Positions 7,743-14,416 of a stretch of DNA of 19,932 nt are shown here, in pieces. The DNA lies in NCBI GenBank assembly GCA_050180235.1, contig JBFXEJ010000110.1, positions 1-19,932 on the forward strand, given 5' to 3'. The DNA comes from JAABRU01 sp050180235 (GTDB taxonomy: Bacteria; Desulfobacterota; Desulfobacteria; Desulfobacterales; Desulfococcaceae). Position 1 is the first letter of the stretch. Every line of letters starts with the position of its first letter. The notes beneath the pieces were generated by a model, which had not been told where the DNA came from, made no database searches, and saw only the letters and a list, made by a program, of their open reading frames with translations. Both the position numbers and the translations under genes were made by a program.

Positions 7743-7924
7743 GCAGATGCTGCGGGTGTCTGATTTCCGTTACAGGGCGCAGACGCACCAACCCCGTTAC
7801 CCTGAGCGGAATATGTTTTATCCGGAGTTCCGAACCGGAAAGTTTGGGACTCTGCGATATCTGCCAAACTTTCCCTTTGGCACTCCTCCGCCATTTTAAT
7901 GGCAGCGGGGCAAACACCCTGTAA
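7739..7924 (+). CDS. Possible small CxxC/CxxC protein, unrecognised
   Basis: A 61-codon frame starts at an ATG that overlaps the hpf stop (ATGA), the same junction style used at other joins in this operon. The product contains CCGC (Cys4, 5, 7) and LCDIC (Cys39, Cys42), two CxxC pairs that could bind one metal ion, and ends with a polar tail. Codons resemble those of its neighbours (CTG, ATT, TCC, GAA, GGA). Against it: there is no Shine-Dalgarno sequence of its own, and the second half (7827-7886) lies in a palindromic repeat also found at 14356-14413, so the frame may be chance. I do not recognise the product and give it no function. Confidence 0.33.
   Translation: MSRCCGCLISVTGRRRTNPVTLSGICFIRSSEPESLGLCDICQTFPLALLRHFNGSGANTL
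7827..7886. repeat. Dispersed palindromic repeat, copy A
   Basis: About 60 bases bounded by GTTCCGAAC and GGCACTCC. It contains a perfect 11-bp inverted repeat, GGAAAGTTTGG (7837-7847) and CCAAACTTTCC (7864-7874), around a 16-base loop. A diverged copy with the same end blocks and the CCAAACTTT arm is at 14356-14413. It may fold in the mRNA between hpf and ptsN. Confidence 0.6.
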
Positions 7925-7947
7925 CGGATTCTGTGCGGATCCGTTTT
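7923..7947 (+). terminator. Weak stem-loop before ptsN, possible attenuator/terminator
   Basis: AACGGAT (7923-7929) pairs with ATCCGTT (7939-7945), followed by a short T run. The stem is only seven pairs and the T tract is short, so any termination would be partial. It begins at the stop codon of the possible small CxxC frame. Confidence 0.28.
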
Positions 7948-7969
7948 ACTGATTCGGAGGTTTTCTGTA

Positions 7970-8437
7970 TTGAGTATGATGAAAATAGCAGATGTACTGC
8001 AAAAAGAGGCTGTTCTGACTGATCTCAAATCCCGGGACAAAAAAGGGGTTATAGAAGAAATGGTCATACCGGCCGCGCGTATCGCGGGAATGAAAACCCG
8101 GGAACTTGTCCGGGTGCTGATGGACAGGGAGCGGCTGGGAAGTACGGGCATCGGGGGCGGGATCGGCATTCCCCACGGAAAACTGAAAGGAATAGACTCT
8201 CTGATCCTCGGTTTCGGGCTGAGCCGTAAAGGGGTTGATTTTGAATCCATTGACGGCAGGCCCACCCATATTTTTTTTATGCTGATTACTCCGGAAAATT
8301 CCATTGACATTCATCTCCGTATGCTTGCCCAGATTTCCAGGATACTGAAAAACGAGGTGTTCAGAAAACGGCTGATGAATGCATCGGACGCGGATGAAAT
8401 TCTGGCGATTATCCGCGAGGAAGATGATTCCCTGTAG
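7970..8437 (+). CDS. ptsN: PTS EIIA-Ntr regulatory phosphocarrier
   Basis: PtsN receives phosphate through a PTS-type chain and controls targets (K+ transport, stress and sigma-54-linked functions in Proteobacteria) rather than carrying sugar. The 155-residue protein has the EIIA-fructose/nitrogen fold: LGSTGIGGGIGIPHGK with phospho-acceptor His69, GLSRKGVDFESIDG, and FFMLITPENSIDIHLRMLAQISRIL shown in two parts around the conserved His in IHLRML. The start is uncertain. TTG 7970 is nine bases after CGGAGG, while ATG codons at 7976 and 7979 are 15 or more bases away, so I keep TTG. A 227-base gap from hpf breaks the otherwise tight spacing. Confidence 0.93.
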   Translation: MSMMKIADVLQKEAVLTDLKSRDKKGVIEEMVIPAARIAGMKTRELVRVLMDRERLGSTGIGGGIGIPHGKLKGIDSLILGFGLSRKGVDFESIDGRPTHIFFMLITPENSIDIHLRMLAQISRILKNEVFRKRLMNASDADEILAIIREEDDSL

Positions 8438-8505
8438 ATTCCGGACAGTCTGCCCCGTATGTCTGCAAAACACGCTGCAGATCCTCCGGACAGGATTCAT
8501 ATCTT

Positions 8506-9372
8506 ATGATAAGACTGAGGATTGTTATTATAACCGGACTTTCCGGTTCCGGCAAAAGCACTGCCATGACGGCCTTTGAGGACGCGGGATTTTACTGCGT
8601 GGACAATATGCCTGTGGCCCTGCTGCCGAAATTTCTGGAACTGCCTGTGGAAAGCGGTTCAGAAATAAGCGGACTGGCATTTGTCATGGATCTGCGGGAA
8701 AAACGCTTTCTTTCAGGATACGTGCCGGTCTTTGACTTTCTCAGAAATAAGGGCTACCGTTTTCAGATACTGTTTCTGGAAGCTGATGAGCAGGTTCTGC
8801 TGCGGCGCTACAGTGAAACCCGGCGGTATCATCCTCTGGCAAAAGACAAAGGCATTGCAGAGGGAGTCCGGCTCGAACGGGAACAGTTGAAGGAACTCAG
8901 GGCAGCAGCGGATCGGATTATTGACACTTCCCATTATACGGTTCATGAACTCAAAAAACTGATTCTGGAACTTGCCGGGGAGAGCGGTATGCGGATTCCC
9001 ATGCGCATACGGATCATGTCTTTCGGTTTCAAATACGGCACTCCCCATGACGCGGACCTGATTATGGATGTGCGTTTTCTGGCCAATCCCTATTTTGTGC
9101 CCGAACTTAAAAACCTGGACGGAAAAACTCCGGAAATCCGGGCATATGTGCTGGAACGGGAGGAAACAGGCATTTTTATGAAAAAATTTCTGGATCTGCT
9201 TGATTATCTGATTCCCCTGTATGAAAAAGAGGGAAAGGCATATCTGACTCTGGCTCTGGGATGCACTGGCGGCAAGCACAGATCCGTGTCCATCGCGGGT
9301 GCGGTGCATGAGCATATCCGCACTTCAGGCCGCTGGGCGGATATTGCCCACCGTGATATTGGAAAAGAATGA
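8506..9372 (+). CDS. rapZ: RNase adapter / nucleotide-binding protein RapZ
   Basis: RapZ is a GTP/ATP-binding protein. In enteric bacteria it binds small RNAs and adapts RNase E to control glucosamine-6-phosphate synthase, and the YvcJ orthologues of Gram-positives keep the nucleotide domain. The 288-residue protein has Walker A GLSGSGKS (11-18), FYCVDNMPVALLP, FLEADEQVLLRRYSETRR, IDTSHYTVHEL and the C-terminal ALGCTGGKHRSVSIAG that is characteristic of the family. Length matches. The ATG at 8506 places the P-loop at the normal distance. Whether sRNA targets exist in this organism is unknown; conserved context with rpoN, hpf and ptsN supports the name. Confidence 0.95.
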   Translation: MIRLRIVIITGLSGSGKSTAMTAFEDAGFYCVDNMPVALLPKFLELPVESGSEISGLAFVMDLREKRFLSGYVPVFDFLRNKGYRFQILFLEADEQVLLRRYSETRRYHPLAKDKGIAEGVRLEREQLKELRAAADRIIDTSHYTVHELKKLILELAGESGMRIPMRIRIMSFGFKYGTPHDADLIMDVRFLANPYFVPELKNLDGKTPEIRAYVLEREETGIFMKKFLDLLDYLIPLYEKEGKAYLTLALGCTGGKHRSVSIAGAVHEHIRTSGRWADIAHRDIGKE

Positions 9373-9388
9373 ATCCGGAGACTTCACA

Positions 9389-9406
9389 ATGACGGAATTA
9401 TTATGA
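9389..9406 (+). other. Five-codon minicistron ahead of the EIIA gene
   Basis: ATG 9389, preceded by CCGGAG with eight-base spacing, reads M-T-E-L-L then TGA at 9404-9406. That stop overlaps the ATG of the PTS EIIA gene at 9403 (ATGA). The EIIA start itself has no good ribosome site, so ribosomes may load at the minicistron and reinitiate. This is inference from spacing only. Confidence 0.25.
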
Positions 9407-9816
9407 CTGGGATAGTGATTGTCACACATGGTTTACTGGCAGAAACGCTGATCGGCACGGTTGAACTCATCACCGGTTCCCGTCCTGACGCTGTAACAGC
9501 GGTTTCCATCATGCCCAACGAGGATGCGGACAGACTGCGGGAAAAAATCGTAAAAGGAATCAAGGCTGTCAACCGGAAAAGAGGCATACTCATTTTTACG
9601 GACATGTTCGGAGGAACCCCTTCCAATCTGAGTTATTCCCTTCTGGAGGAAGGCCAGGTGGAGGTCATTTCCGGAATAAACCTGCCCATGCTACTGCGCG
9701 CGGTTGAGGAAAGGGATAAAAAACCGCTTGCAGATATGGCGGTTTCACTGGAATCTTTCGGGAAAAGAAGTATTTCCCTGGCCAGCGGCATTCTGAGGGG
9801 AAACCGGAGAAGCTGA
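9403..9816 (+). CDS. Mannose-family PTS system EIIA component
   Basis: This 137-residue protein is a stand-alone EIIA domain of the mannose/sorbose PTS family: GIVIVTHG with phospho-acceptor His9, LLAETLIGTVELI, IFTDMFGGTPSNLSYSLL and ISGINLPMLLRAV are the family's signature segments. In permease systems EIIA passes phosphate to EIIB. Here no EIIB, EIIC or EIID is nearby. With ptsN and rapZ immediately upstream this looks like the regulatory PTS cluster seen in many delta-proteobacteria, where such EIIA proteins sense phosphorylation state. HPr and EI are not in the window. Its TGA shares the A of the rimI ATG, and a five-codon minicistron overlaps its start. Confidence 0.9.
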   Translation: MTGIVIVTHGLLAETLIGTVELITGSRPDAVTAVSIMPNEDADRLREKIVKGIKAVNRKRGILIFTDMFGGTPSNLSYSLLEEGQVEVISGINLPMLLRAVEERDKKPLADMAVSLESFGKRSISLASGILRGNRRS

Positions 9817-10289
9817 TGGAAAGGGAAATGATCCTTGATCATGCCACAGAAGCGGATATTGCCTCTCTTATGGCAGTGGAACGGCTGTGTTTTACCCGTC
9901 CCTGGGGATATATTTCCTTTTCAGCAGAACTGTCTGCCGAAACCGGATACAATTATACTGCAAGGGAAAAGAGCGAAATTCCGGATAACAGGATCGCTGG
10001 TTATCTGTTTTTCCGTGTCATTGCAGACGAGATGCAGATACTGCGAATCGCTGTGGCTCCGGACTGGAGACGGCAGGGGCTTGCGGGACAGATTCTGGGC
10101 ATGGGACTGCAAACGGCTTTGGAAGCCGGGGCTGCTGCCTCTTTTCTGGAAGTCCGCGCATCCAACATCCCGGCCCTTGCACTGTATGCCGGGCTGGGGT
10201 TCAGACGCATCGGCCAGCGGCCGGGATATTATCCGGAAACAGGGGAGGATGCCCTGATATTAATGAAAACTCTCAAGGAGGGATTATGA
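9816..10289 (+). CDS. rimI: Ribosomal protein S18 alanine N-acetyltransferase-like GNAT
   Basis: RimI-type GNAT enzymes acetylate protein N-termini (S18 in E. coli) using acetyl-CoA. The 157-residue product shows the acetyl-CoA binding loop VAPDWRRQGLAG (80-91) after a beta strand MQILRIA, then FLEVRASNIPALALYAGLGF, with Glu112 and Tyr124 where the family has its catalytic glutamate and tyrosine. The C-terminus RIGQRPGYYPETGEDALILM is the usual RimI ending. The last codons contain AAGGAGG, which serves as the ribosome site for gap, and the TGA overlaps the gap ATG. The exact protein target cannot be told from sequence; other N-acetyltransferases of this subfamily remain possible. Confidence 0.85.
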   Translation: MEREMILDHATEADIASLMAVERLCFTRPWGYISFSAELSAETGYNYTAREKSEIPDNRIAGYLFFRVIADEMQILRIAVAPDWRRQGLAGQILGMGLQTALEAGAAASFLEVRASNIPALALYAGLGFRRIGQRPGYYPETGEDALILMKTLKEGL

Positions 10290-11290
10290 GTGTCAAAGTC
10301 GGTATCAACGGTTTTGGAAGAATTGGGCGGCTGGTGTTTCGCGCGGCCATGAAACATCCGGATGTGGAGATCGTAGCTGTCAATGACCTGATGGATGCTG
10401 CAACCATGGCACATCTGCTGACCTATGATTCTGTTCACGGAAAATTTGACGGCAGTGTCACTGTGGACGGAAACGGTATCTGTGTGGATGGAAAATCCCT
10501 TGCCATCACCTCTGTCAAAGATCCCGCGCAACTGCCCTGGAAAGATATGGGCGTGGATATTGTTGCAGAATGCACTGGGCTGTTCCGGGACTCGGAAAGT
10601 GCTTCCAGACATCTGGAGGCCGGGGCAAGGAAAGTGATTATCTCCGCGCCTGCCAAAGATCCGGATATTACCATTGTGCTGGGTGTGAACGCCAACAGTT
10701 ATGATCCGCGCAGCCATCATATTATTTCCAATGCCTCATGCACCACCAACTGCCTGGCTCCGGTTGCCAAAGTTCTGCTGGAAAATTTCGGTATCCGCTG
10801 CGGCCTTATGACCACCATACATTCATATACCGGAGACCAGCGTCTGCTGGATTTTCCGCATAAAGACCTTCGCCGGGCAAGGGCTGCCGCCCTTTCCATG
10901 ATCCCAACCACCACAGGAGCTGCAAAAGCGGTTTCCCTGGTACTGCCGGAACTGGCGGGAAAACTCAACGGCCTGGCCATCCGGGTTCCCACCCCCAATG
11001 TCTCCATAGTGGATTTCGTGGTTACAGTGGAAAAATCCGGAATCACGGGAACAGATGTGAACAATGCACTGAAAGAGGCCTCCGAAGGTTCCCTGGCCGG
11101 AATCCTCGGATACAGCGAACTGCCCCTGGTATCCTCGGATTTCAACGGCTGCCCACTGTCATCCATTGTGGATGCACCCACCACTTATGTTGTAGACAAC
11201 ATGGTCAAGGTGCTGTCCTGGTATGACAATGAAACAGGTTATTCCCAGAGAATGGTTGAGCTGGCCGCAATGATCGGGAAACAGTTGTAA
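10286..11290 (+). CDS. gap: Glyceraldehyde-3-phosphate dehydrogenase, type I
   Basis: GAPDH interconverts glyceraldehyde 3-phosphate and 1,3-bisphosphoglycerate in glycolysis/gluconeogenesis. The 334-residue protein has the NAD fold GINGFGRIGR (7-16), Asp34 in AVNDL (suggesting NAD rather than NADP), the active site SNASCTTNCLAP with nucleophile Cys152, His179 in TTIHSYTGDQ, and the C-terminal WYDNETGYSQRM. The start is clear: AAGGAGGG seven bases before the ATG, which overlaps the rimI stop (ATGA). It is the last gene of the tight operon, and a 215-base repeat-rich gap separates it from tpiA. Confidence 0.97.
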   Translation: MSVKVGINGFGRIGRLVFRAAMKHPDVEIVAVNDLMDAATMAHLLTYDSVHGKFDGSVTVDGNGICVDGKSLAITSVKDPAQLPWKDMGVDIVAECTGLFRDSESASRHLEAGARKVIISAPAKDPDITIVLGVNANSYDPRSHHIISNASCTTNCLAPVAKVLLENFGIRCGLMTTIHSYTGDQRLLDFPHKDLRRARAAALSMIPTTTGAAKAVSLVLPELAGKLNGLAIRVPTPNVSIVDFVVTVEKSGITGTDVNNALKEASEGSLAGILGYSELPLVSSDFNGCPLSSIVDAPTTYVVDNMVKVLSWYDNETGYSQRMVELAAMIGKQL

Positions 11291-11293
11291 AAG

Positions 11294-11483
11294 GTTCAGG
11301 TGTCAGTTACTGAAAACCGAAACTCTGAACACTGAGGCGATTTCCATGAAAAAATGTACCATCATTGCAGGGTGGGCACGGCTTTTTGTGCCTACCGTCC
11401 TGCTGAAACGGTGGGCACAAAAAGCCGTGCCCACCCTACGAAAAACGGTATAATCATTAATGGAAATCACCTGACACCTGAAC
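11294..11483. repeat. Nested inverted repeats between gap and tpiA (REP/BIME-like)
   Basis: Three concentric inverted repeats are visible. Outermost: 13 bp perfect (11294-11306 against 11471-11483; core CAGGTGTCAG / CTGACACCTG). Middle: 9 bp perfect, GATTTCCAT (11339-11347) against ATGGAAATC (11460-11468). Core: a perfect 24-bp arm pair (11369-11392 against 11414-11437) that extends to about 30 bp with a wobble pair and ACCGT/ACGGT, leaving a 9-base loop. Each core arm is also a small palindrome of the GGTGGGCAC...GTGCCCACC type, like two head-to-head REP units. In mRNA it would be a very stable hairpin, so it could terminate or separate gap from tpiA, though it has no T tract. Confidence 0.8.
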
Positions 11484-11505
11484 GCCTAAAACAGGAGGAT
11501 ATATA

Positions 11506-12264
11506 ATGAAGGATCGCAGACCGTTTATCGCGGGAAACTGGAAGATGTTCAAAACGCTTCCCGAAGCTGTGAAAACCGCGGAAAGCCTGGCAGAACTTGT
11601 GCGGGATGTAAGCGGCACAGACGTTATGATCGCTCCTCCCTTTACCGCCATTGCCGCTGTCGGAAATGCACTCAAAGGCAGCCCTGTGCAACTGGGCGCA
11701 CAGAATATGTTCTGGGAGGCCGAAGGCGCATATACCGGTGAAATATCCGCATCCATGCTGGTTTCCGCAGGATGCACCCATGTGATTATCGGCCACTCGG
11801 AAAGACGTCAGTATTTCGGGGAAACAGATGAAAGCGTAAACAGAAAAATCCGGGCCGCTTTCAGGGCCGGTCTGGTTCCTATTTTCTGTGTGGGAGAGAC
11901 AGAAAAAGAGCGGGATGAAAAAAATACATTTTCTGTACTTGACAAACAGATCAAAAATGGGTTAAAAGACTTTCTTTCAGACGAACTGGAAAAACTGGTG
12001 ATCGCATATGAACCTGTATGGGCCATCGGAACCGGAAAAACAGCCACAGCCGGGCAGGCACAGGAAGTGCATTTTTATCTGCGTTCCCTGATTGAAAAAA
12101 AATTCGGGAATCTGCTTGCCAAATCCTTGAGGATACAGTATGGGGGAAGCGTAAAACCGGACAATATCCGTGAACTGATGCAGATGCCGGATATAGACGG
12201 TGCGCTGGTAGGCGGAGCCAGTCTTTCGGCAGAGACATTTTCCAGGATTGTCCGGTATAAATAA
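11506..12264 (+). CDS. tpiA: Triosephosphate isomerase
   Basis: TpiA interconverts dihydroxyacetone phosphate and glyceraldehyde 3-phosphate, the partner reaction to gap just upstream. The 252-residue TIM barrel carries all catalytic residues: Asn11 and Lys13 in AGNWKMFK, His97 in IIGHSERR, Glu169 in AYEPVWAIGTGKTA, and the phosphate-binding QYGGSVKP and GALVGGASL loops. AGGAGG with good spacing precedes the ATG at 11506. It is followed 25 bases later by secG. Separation from gap by the large hairpin region may uncouple expression of the two glycolytic genes. Confidence 0.97.
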   Translation: MKDRRPFIAGNWKMFKTLPEAVKTAESLAELVRDVSGTDVMIAPPFTAIAAVGNALKGSPVQLGAQNMFWEAEGAYTGEISASMLVSAGCTHVIIGHSERRQYFGETDESVNRKIRAAFRAGLVPIFCVGETEKERDEKNTFSVLDKQIKNGLKDFLSDELEKLVIAYEPVWAIGTGKTATAGQAQEVHFYLRSLIEKKFGNLLAKSLRIQYGGSVKPDNIRELMQMPDIDGALVGGASLSAETFSRIVRYK

Positions 12265-12289
12265 CAGACAGAGGTGAACTGACAGATAT

Positions 12290-12823
12290 ATGACAGCTTT
12301 ACTGATTACATTGCATATTATTGTATGCATCGCGCTGATTATGATTGTACTGCTGCAGACAGGAAAGGGCGCTGATATGGGTGCCGCATTCGGTGGCGGC
12401 GGCAGTCAGACACTTTTCGGCAGTACGGGTGCATCCACATTTCTGAGCAGGGCAACAACATGGGCCGCAGTCATCTTTATGCTGACCTGCCTGACACTGG
12501 CCTATGTATCAAGCCATAAAAGCGGAAGTTCCATCATGAAAGATGCCGAAATTCCGGCTGCGGAACCGGCAGCAACTGCTGTGCCGGAAAATACGGCAGA
12601 TAAAAAGACAGAAGCTGAAACGTCTTCCCCTCTGCAGACATCTGTGGAAACAAAAGCGGTGGGTGAAAAAGGCACCGCAGATACAAAGGAAGTTTCTGCT
12701 GAGGCGGCTGCCCCGGCCCCGGCTGAAGCTGTGCAGGAATCCCCCGGAGATGGAGCAGCACCTGCTGTAACTCCTCCGGTGTCAGAGGAAGGCAAAGCAG
12801 CAGAACAGGGCAAATCGGATTAA
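12290..12823 (+). CDS. secG: Protein-export subunit SecG with extended C-terminal tail
   Basis: SecG is the small accessory subunit of the SecYEG translocon. Residues 1-75 are a normal SecG: first helix at about 4-23, the conserved cytoplasmic loop LLQTGKGADMGAAFGGGGSQ and STGASTFLSR, then a second helix at about 53-73. After that come about 100 extra residues rich in Ala, Pro, Glu, Thr and Lys with no hydrophobic stretch, making 177 residues against the usual 75-110. The tail is low complexity and probably disordered; its job is unknown. The nearest Shine-Dalgarno-like GAGGTG is about 14 bases upstream of ATG 12290, which is long. The gene ends 13 bases before tRNA-Leu. Confidence 0.92.
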   Translation: MTALLITLHIIVCIALIMIVLLQTGKGADMGAAFGGGGSQTLFGSTGASTFLSRATTWAAVIFMLTCLTLAYVSSHKSGSSIMKDAEIPAAEPAATAVPENTADKKTEAETSSPLQTSVETKAVGEKGTADTKEVSAEAAAPAPAEAVQESPGDGAAPAVTPPVSEEGKAAEQGKSD

Positions 12824-12836
12824 GTGATTTTTATAT

Positions 12837-12922
12837 GCCGAAGTGGTGGAATTGGTAGACACGCTATCTTGAGGGGGTAGTGGGTTACACCCGTGCCGGT
12901 TCGAGTCCGGCCTTCGGCACCA
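12837..12922 (+). tRNA. tRNA-Leu (anticodon GAG)
   Basis: An 86-base class II tRNA including encoded CCA. Acceptor GCCGAAG (12837-12843) pairs with CTTCGGC (12912-12918), followed by A and CCA. The D arm holds GGTAGAC, the anticodon loop TTGAGGG carries GAG at 12871-12873, the long variable arm is GGGTTACACCC, and the T arm GCCGG-TTCGAGT-CCGGC is perfect. It decodes CUC/CUU. A secG to tRNA-Leu(GAG) order is also found in E. coli (secG-leuU), so the junction is conserved. Confidence 0.96.
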
Positions 12923-12967
12923 TTTTAAGATAACAAAAGACAGGGAGGCTGATACGGATCAGTGGCG

Positions 12968-12995
12968 GCAGGTCAGAAATCTGCTCCTGCTTTTT
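12968..12995 (+). terminator. Probable intrinsic terminator after tRNA-Leu
   Basis: GCAGG (12968-12972) pairs with CCTGC (12986-12990) and CAGA (12974-12977) with TCTG (12980-12983), an interrupted stem with a two-base loop, directly followed by TTTTT. It probably ends the tpiA-secG-tRNA transcript. Confidence 0.5.
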
Positions 12996-13050
12996 CCGTT
13001 ACGAATCAGTTTTCCTGTTTTTTTTTGCATTTCAGTATCCGGAGAAATAC

Positions 13051-14229
13051 ATGGGTGATTTTTACTTACCGGCTATCAGAATCAGGGGATACCGGCCTTT
13101 CCGGGATGTTCTCTTCCGTTTCAATCCTTTGGAAGTGATCATCGGCTCCAATGGTGCAGGCAAATCAAGTCTGTTTGAATTTCTGAAATTTCTCCGGGAT
13201 TCATGCTGCGGAGAAATTCCGCCGGAGGTCATTTCCGGTTCGGCCTGTCAGAATATATACCAGAAACCGGGCCCGGACAGGCTGTTCTGGAATGCCCAGA
13301 TTGATTATCAGAACAGAATACCCATTTTCTATCAGGGTGAAGTGGAAGGCGGCGCGGGGCAGCCCAAAGTTCTGTTTGAAAGGATTCTGACCAAAAAAAC
13401 CATTGACAGCAAAACGCCCGGAGGTTTTACATTTCTTGATTTCCGGGAGGGAAGGGGCCTGGTAAGAGATCCGGAAGACGGCGATTTTCTCCGTAAGGAA
13501 TGGATACTGGGAAAAAACAATCAACTGGGGCTGGGAGCCATTACGGATGCAGGTCTGCCAAACCTCTGGCAGCTCCGGGAATATATCCGGAACTGGCGTT
13601 TTTACAGCTTTTCCCATATTGACACCCGTAAAATGAGACGGCCTGCCGCGCGCATACATGAACCTGTTCTCAGGGAAGACGGCGGCAATCTCAGTGCGGT
13701 GATCTATTCACTGAAAACAGAACATCCCGAAGCCTTTGCGGATCTGAAATCTCTGACCCAGTTCGCCATTCCCGGATTTAAGAATATTGATGCACGGATA
13801 CTGAGCGGCACAGGCGAGGTTCATGCCTTCTGGGAAGAGGAGGGTGTGGAAAGCGAACTGAATTTTTCAGATGTGTCAGACGGCATTCTCCGTTTTGTTG
13901 CATGGGCCACCCTCTGTGTGACACCGACACCGCCTCCCCTGATCTGTTTTGACGATCCAGGGCAGGGGCTGCATCCCAGAACCCTGCCTGTGCTGGCCGG
14001 ACTTTTTGAAAAAGCATCCGAAAGAACCCAGGTGCTGATAGCCACGCACAGTTCCTATTTTATGACCCAGTTTGATCTGGAAAATATCGCTATCATCAAA
14101 AAAACATCAGGTGGGAGCGTTTATGTCAATGTGCGGAATTCTCAGACACTTCTTAGCAAACTTCACCAGATTGACAGTGCCCAGCTTGAGCAGATGTACC
14201 GGGCGGATGAGCTGGAGGCCATGTTCTAA
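13051..14229 (+). CDS. Stand-alone AAA_21/OLD-like ATPase
   Basis: A 392-residue SMC/ABC-type ATPase like those grouped as predicted ATPases in COG4637 or AAA_21. The start IRIRGYRPFRDVLFRFNPLEV is followed by Walker A GSNGAGKSS (32-40). A middle region of unclear fold runs to about 265. The C-terminal half has a signature-like FSDVSDGILRFVAW, Walker B LICFDD (297-302) followed by PGQGLHPRTLPVL, and the switch segment VLIATHSSYF. Walker B ends Asp-Asp, not Asp-Glu as usual. There is no TOPRIM or other nuclease domain, and no effector gene sits beside it, so a PARIS-, OLD- or retron-like defence role is only possible, not shown. CCGGAG lies nine to ten bases before the ATG. It sits alone between tRNA-Leu and decayed DNA. 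Confidence 0.8.
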   Translation: MGDFYLPAIRIRGYRPFRDVLFRFNPLEVIIGSNGAGKSSLFEFLKFLRDSCCGEIPPEVISGSACQNIYQKPGPDRLFWNAQIDYQNRIPIFYQGEVEGGAGQPKVLFERILTKKTIDSKTPGGFTFLDFREGRGLVRDPEDGDFLRKEWILGKNNQLGLGAITDAGLPNLWQLREYIRNWRFYSFSHIDTRKMRRPAARIHEPVLREDGGNLSAVIYSLKTEHPEAFADLKSLTQFAIPGFKNIDARILSGTGEVHAFWEEEGVESELNFSDVSDGILRFVAWATLCVTPTPPPLICFDDPGQGLHPRTLPVLAGLFEKASERTQVLIATHSSYFMTQFDLENIAIIKKTSGGSVYVNVRNSQTLLSKLHQIDSAQLEQMYRADELEAMF

Positions 14230-14355
14230 GTGCATGACAGGTTTGGGTTTTTGGATATTCCCCGCCTGACAGTGCAGTGGGTGTCCTGTTTCTCCCTGTA
14301 ATGATTATCCAAAAACTGAAATGCCCATGTGTTGGTGCCTTGTCTTTTTGAACAG

Positions 14356-14413
14356 GTTCCGAACTTAAAATTTGGGCACCCGCATTTTTGCCAAACTTTC
14401 AGATGGGCACTCC
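14356..14413. repeat. Dispersed palindromic repeat, copy B
   Basis: A diverged copy of the element at 7827-7886, with the same GTTCCGAAC start, TTTGGG / CCAAACTTT arms and GGCACTCC end. It directly abuts the end of the decayed receiver-domain fragment, as if it replaced the rest of that gene. Confidence 0.55.
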
Positions 14414-14416
14414 CCG

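Noticed and set aside
13051..14229. Calling the AAA ATPase a PARIS or OLD defence gene
   Set aside because: There is no TOPRIM domain and no AriB-like partner nearby, so the sequence supports only a general ATPase call.
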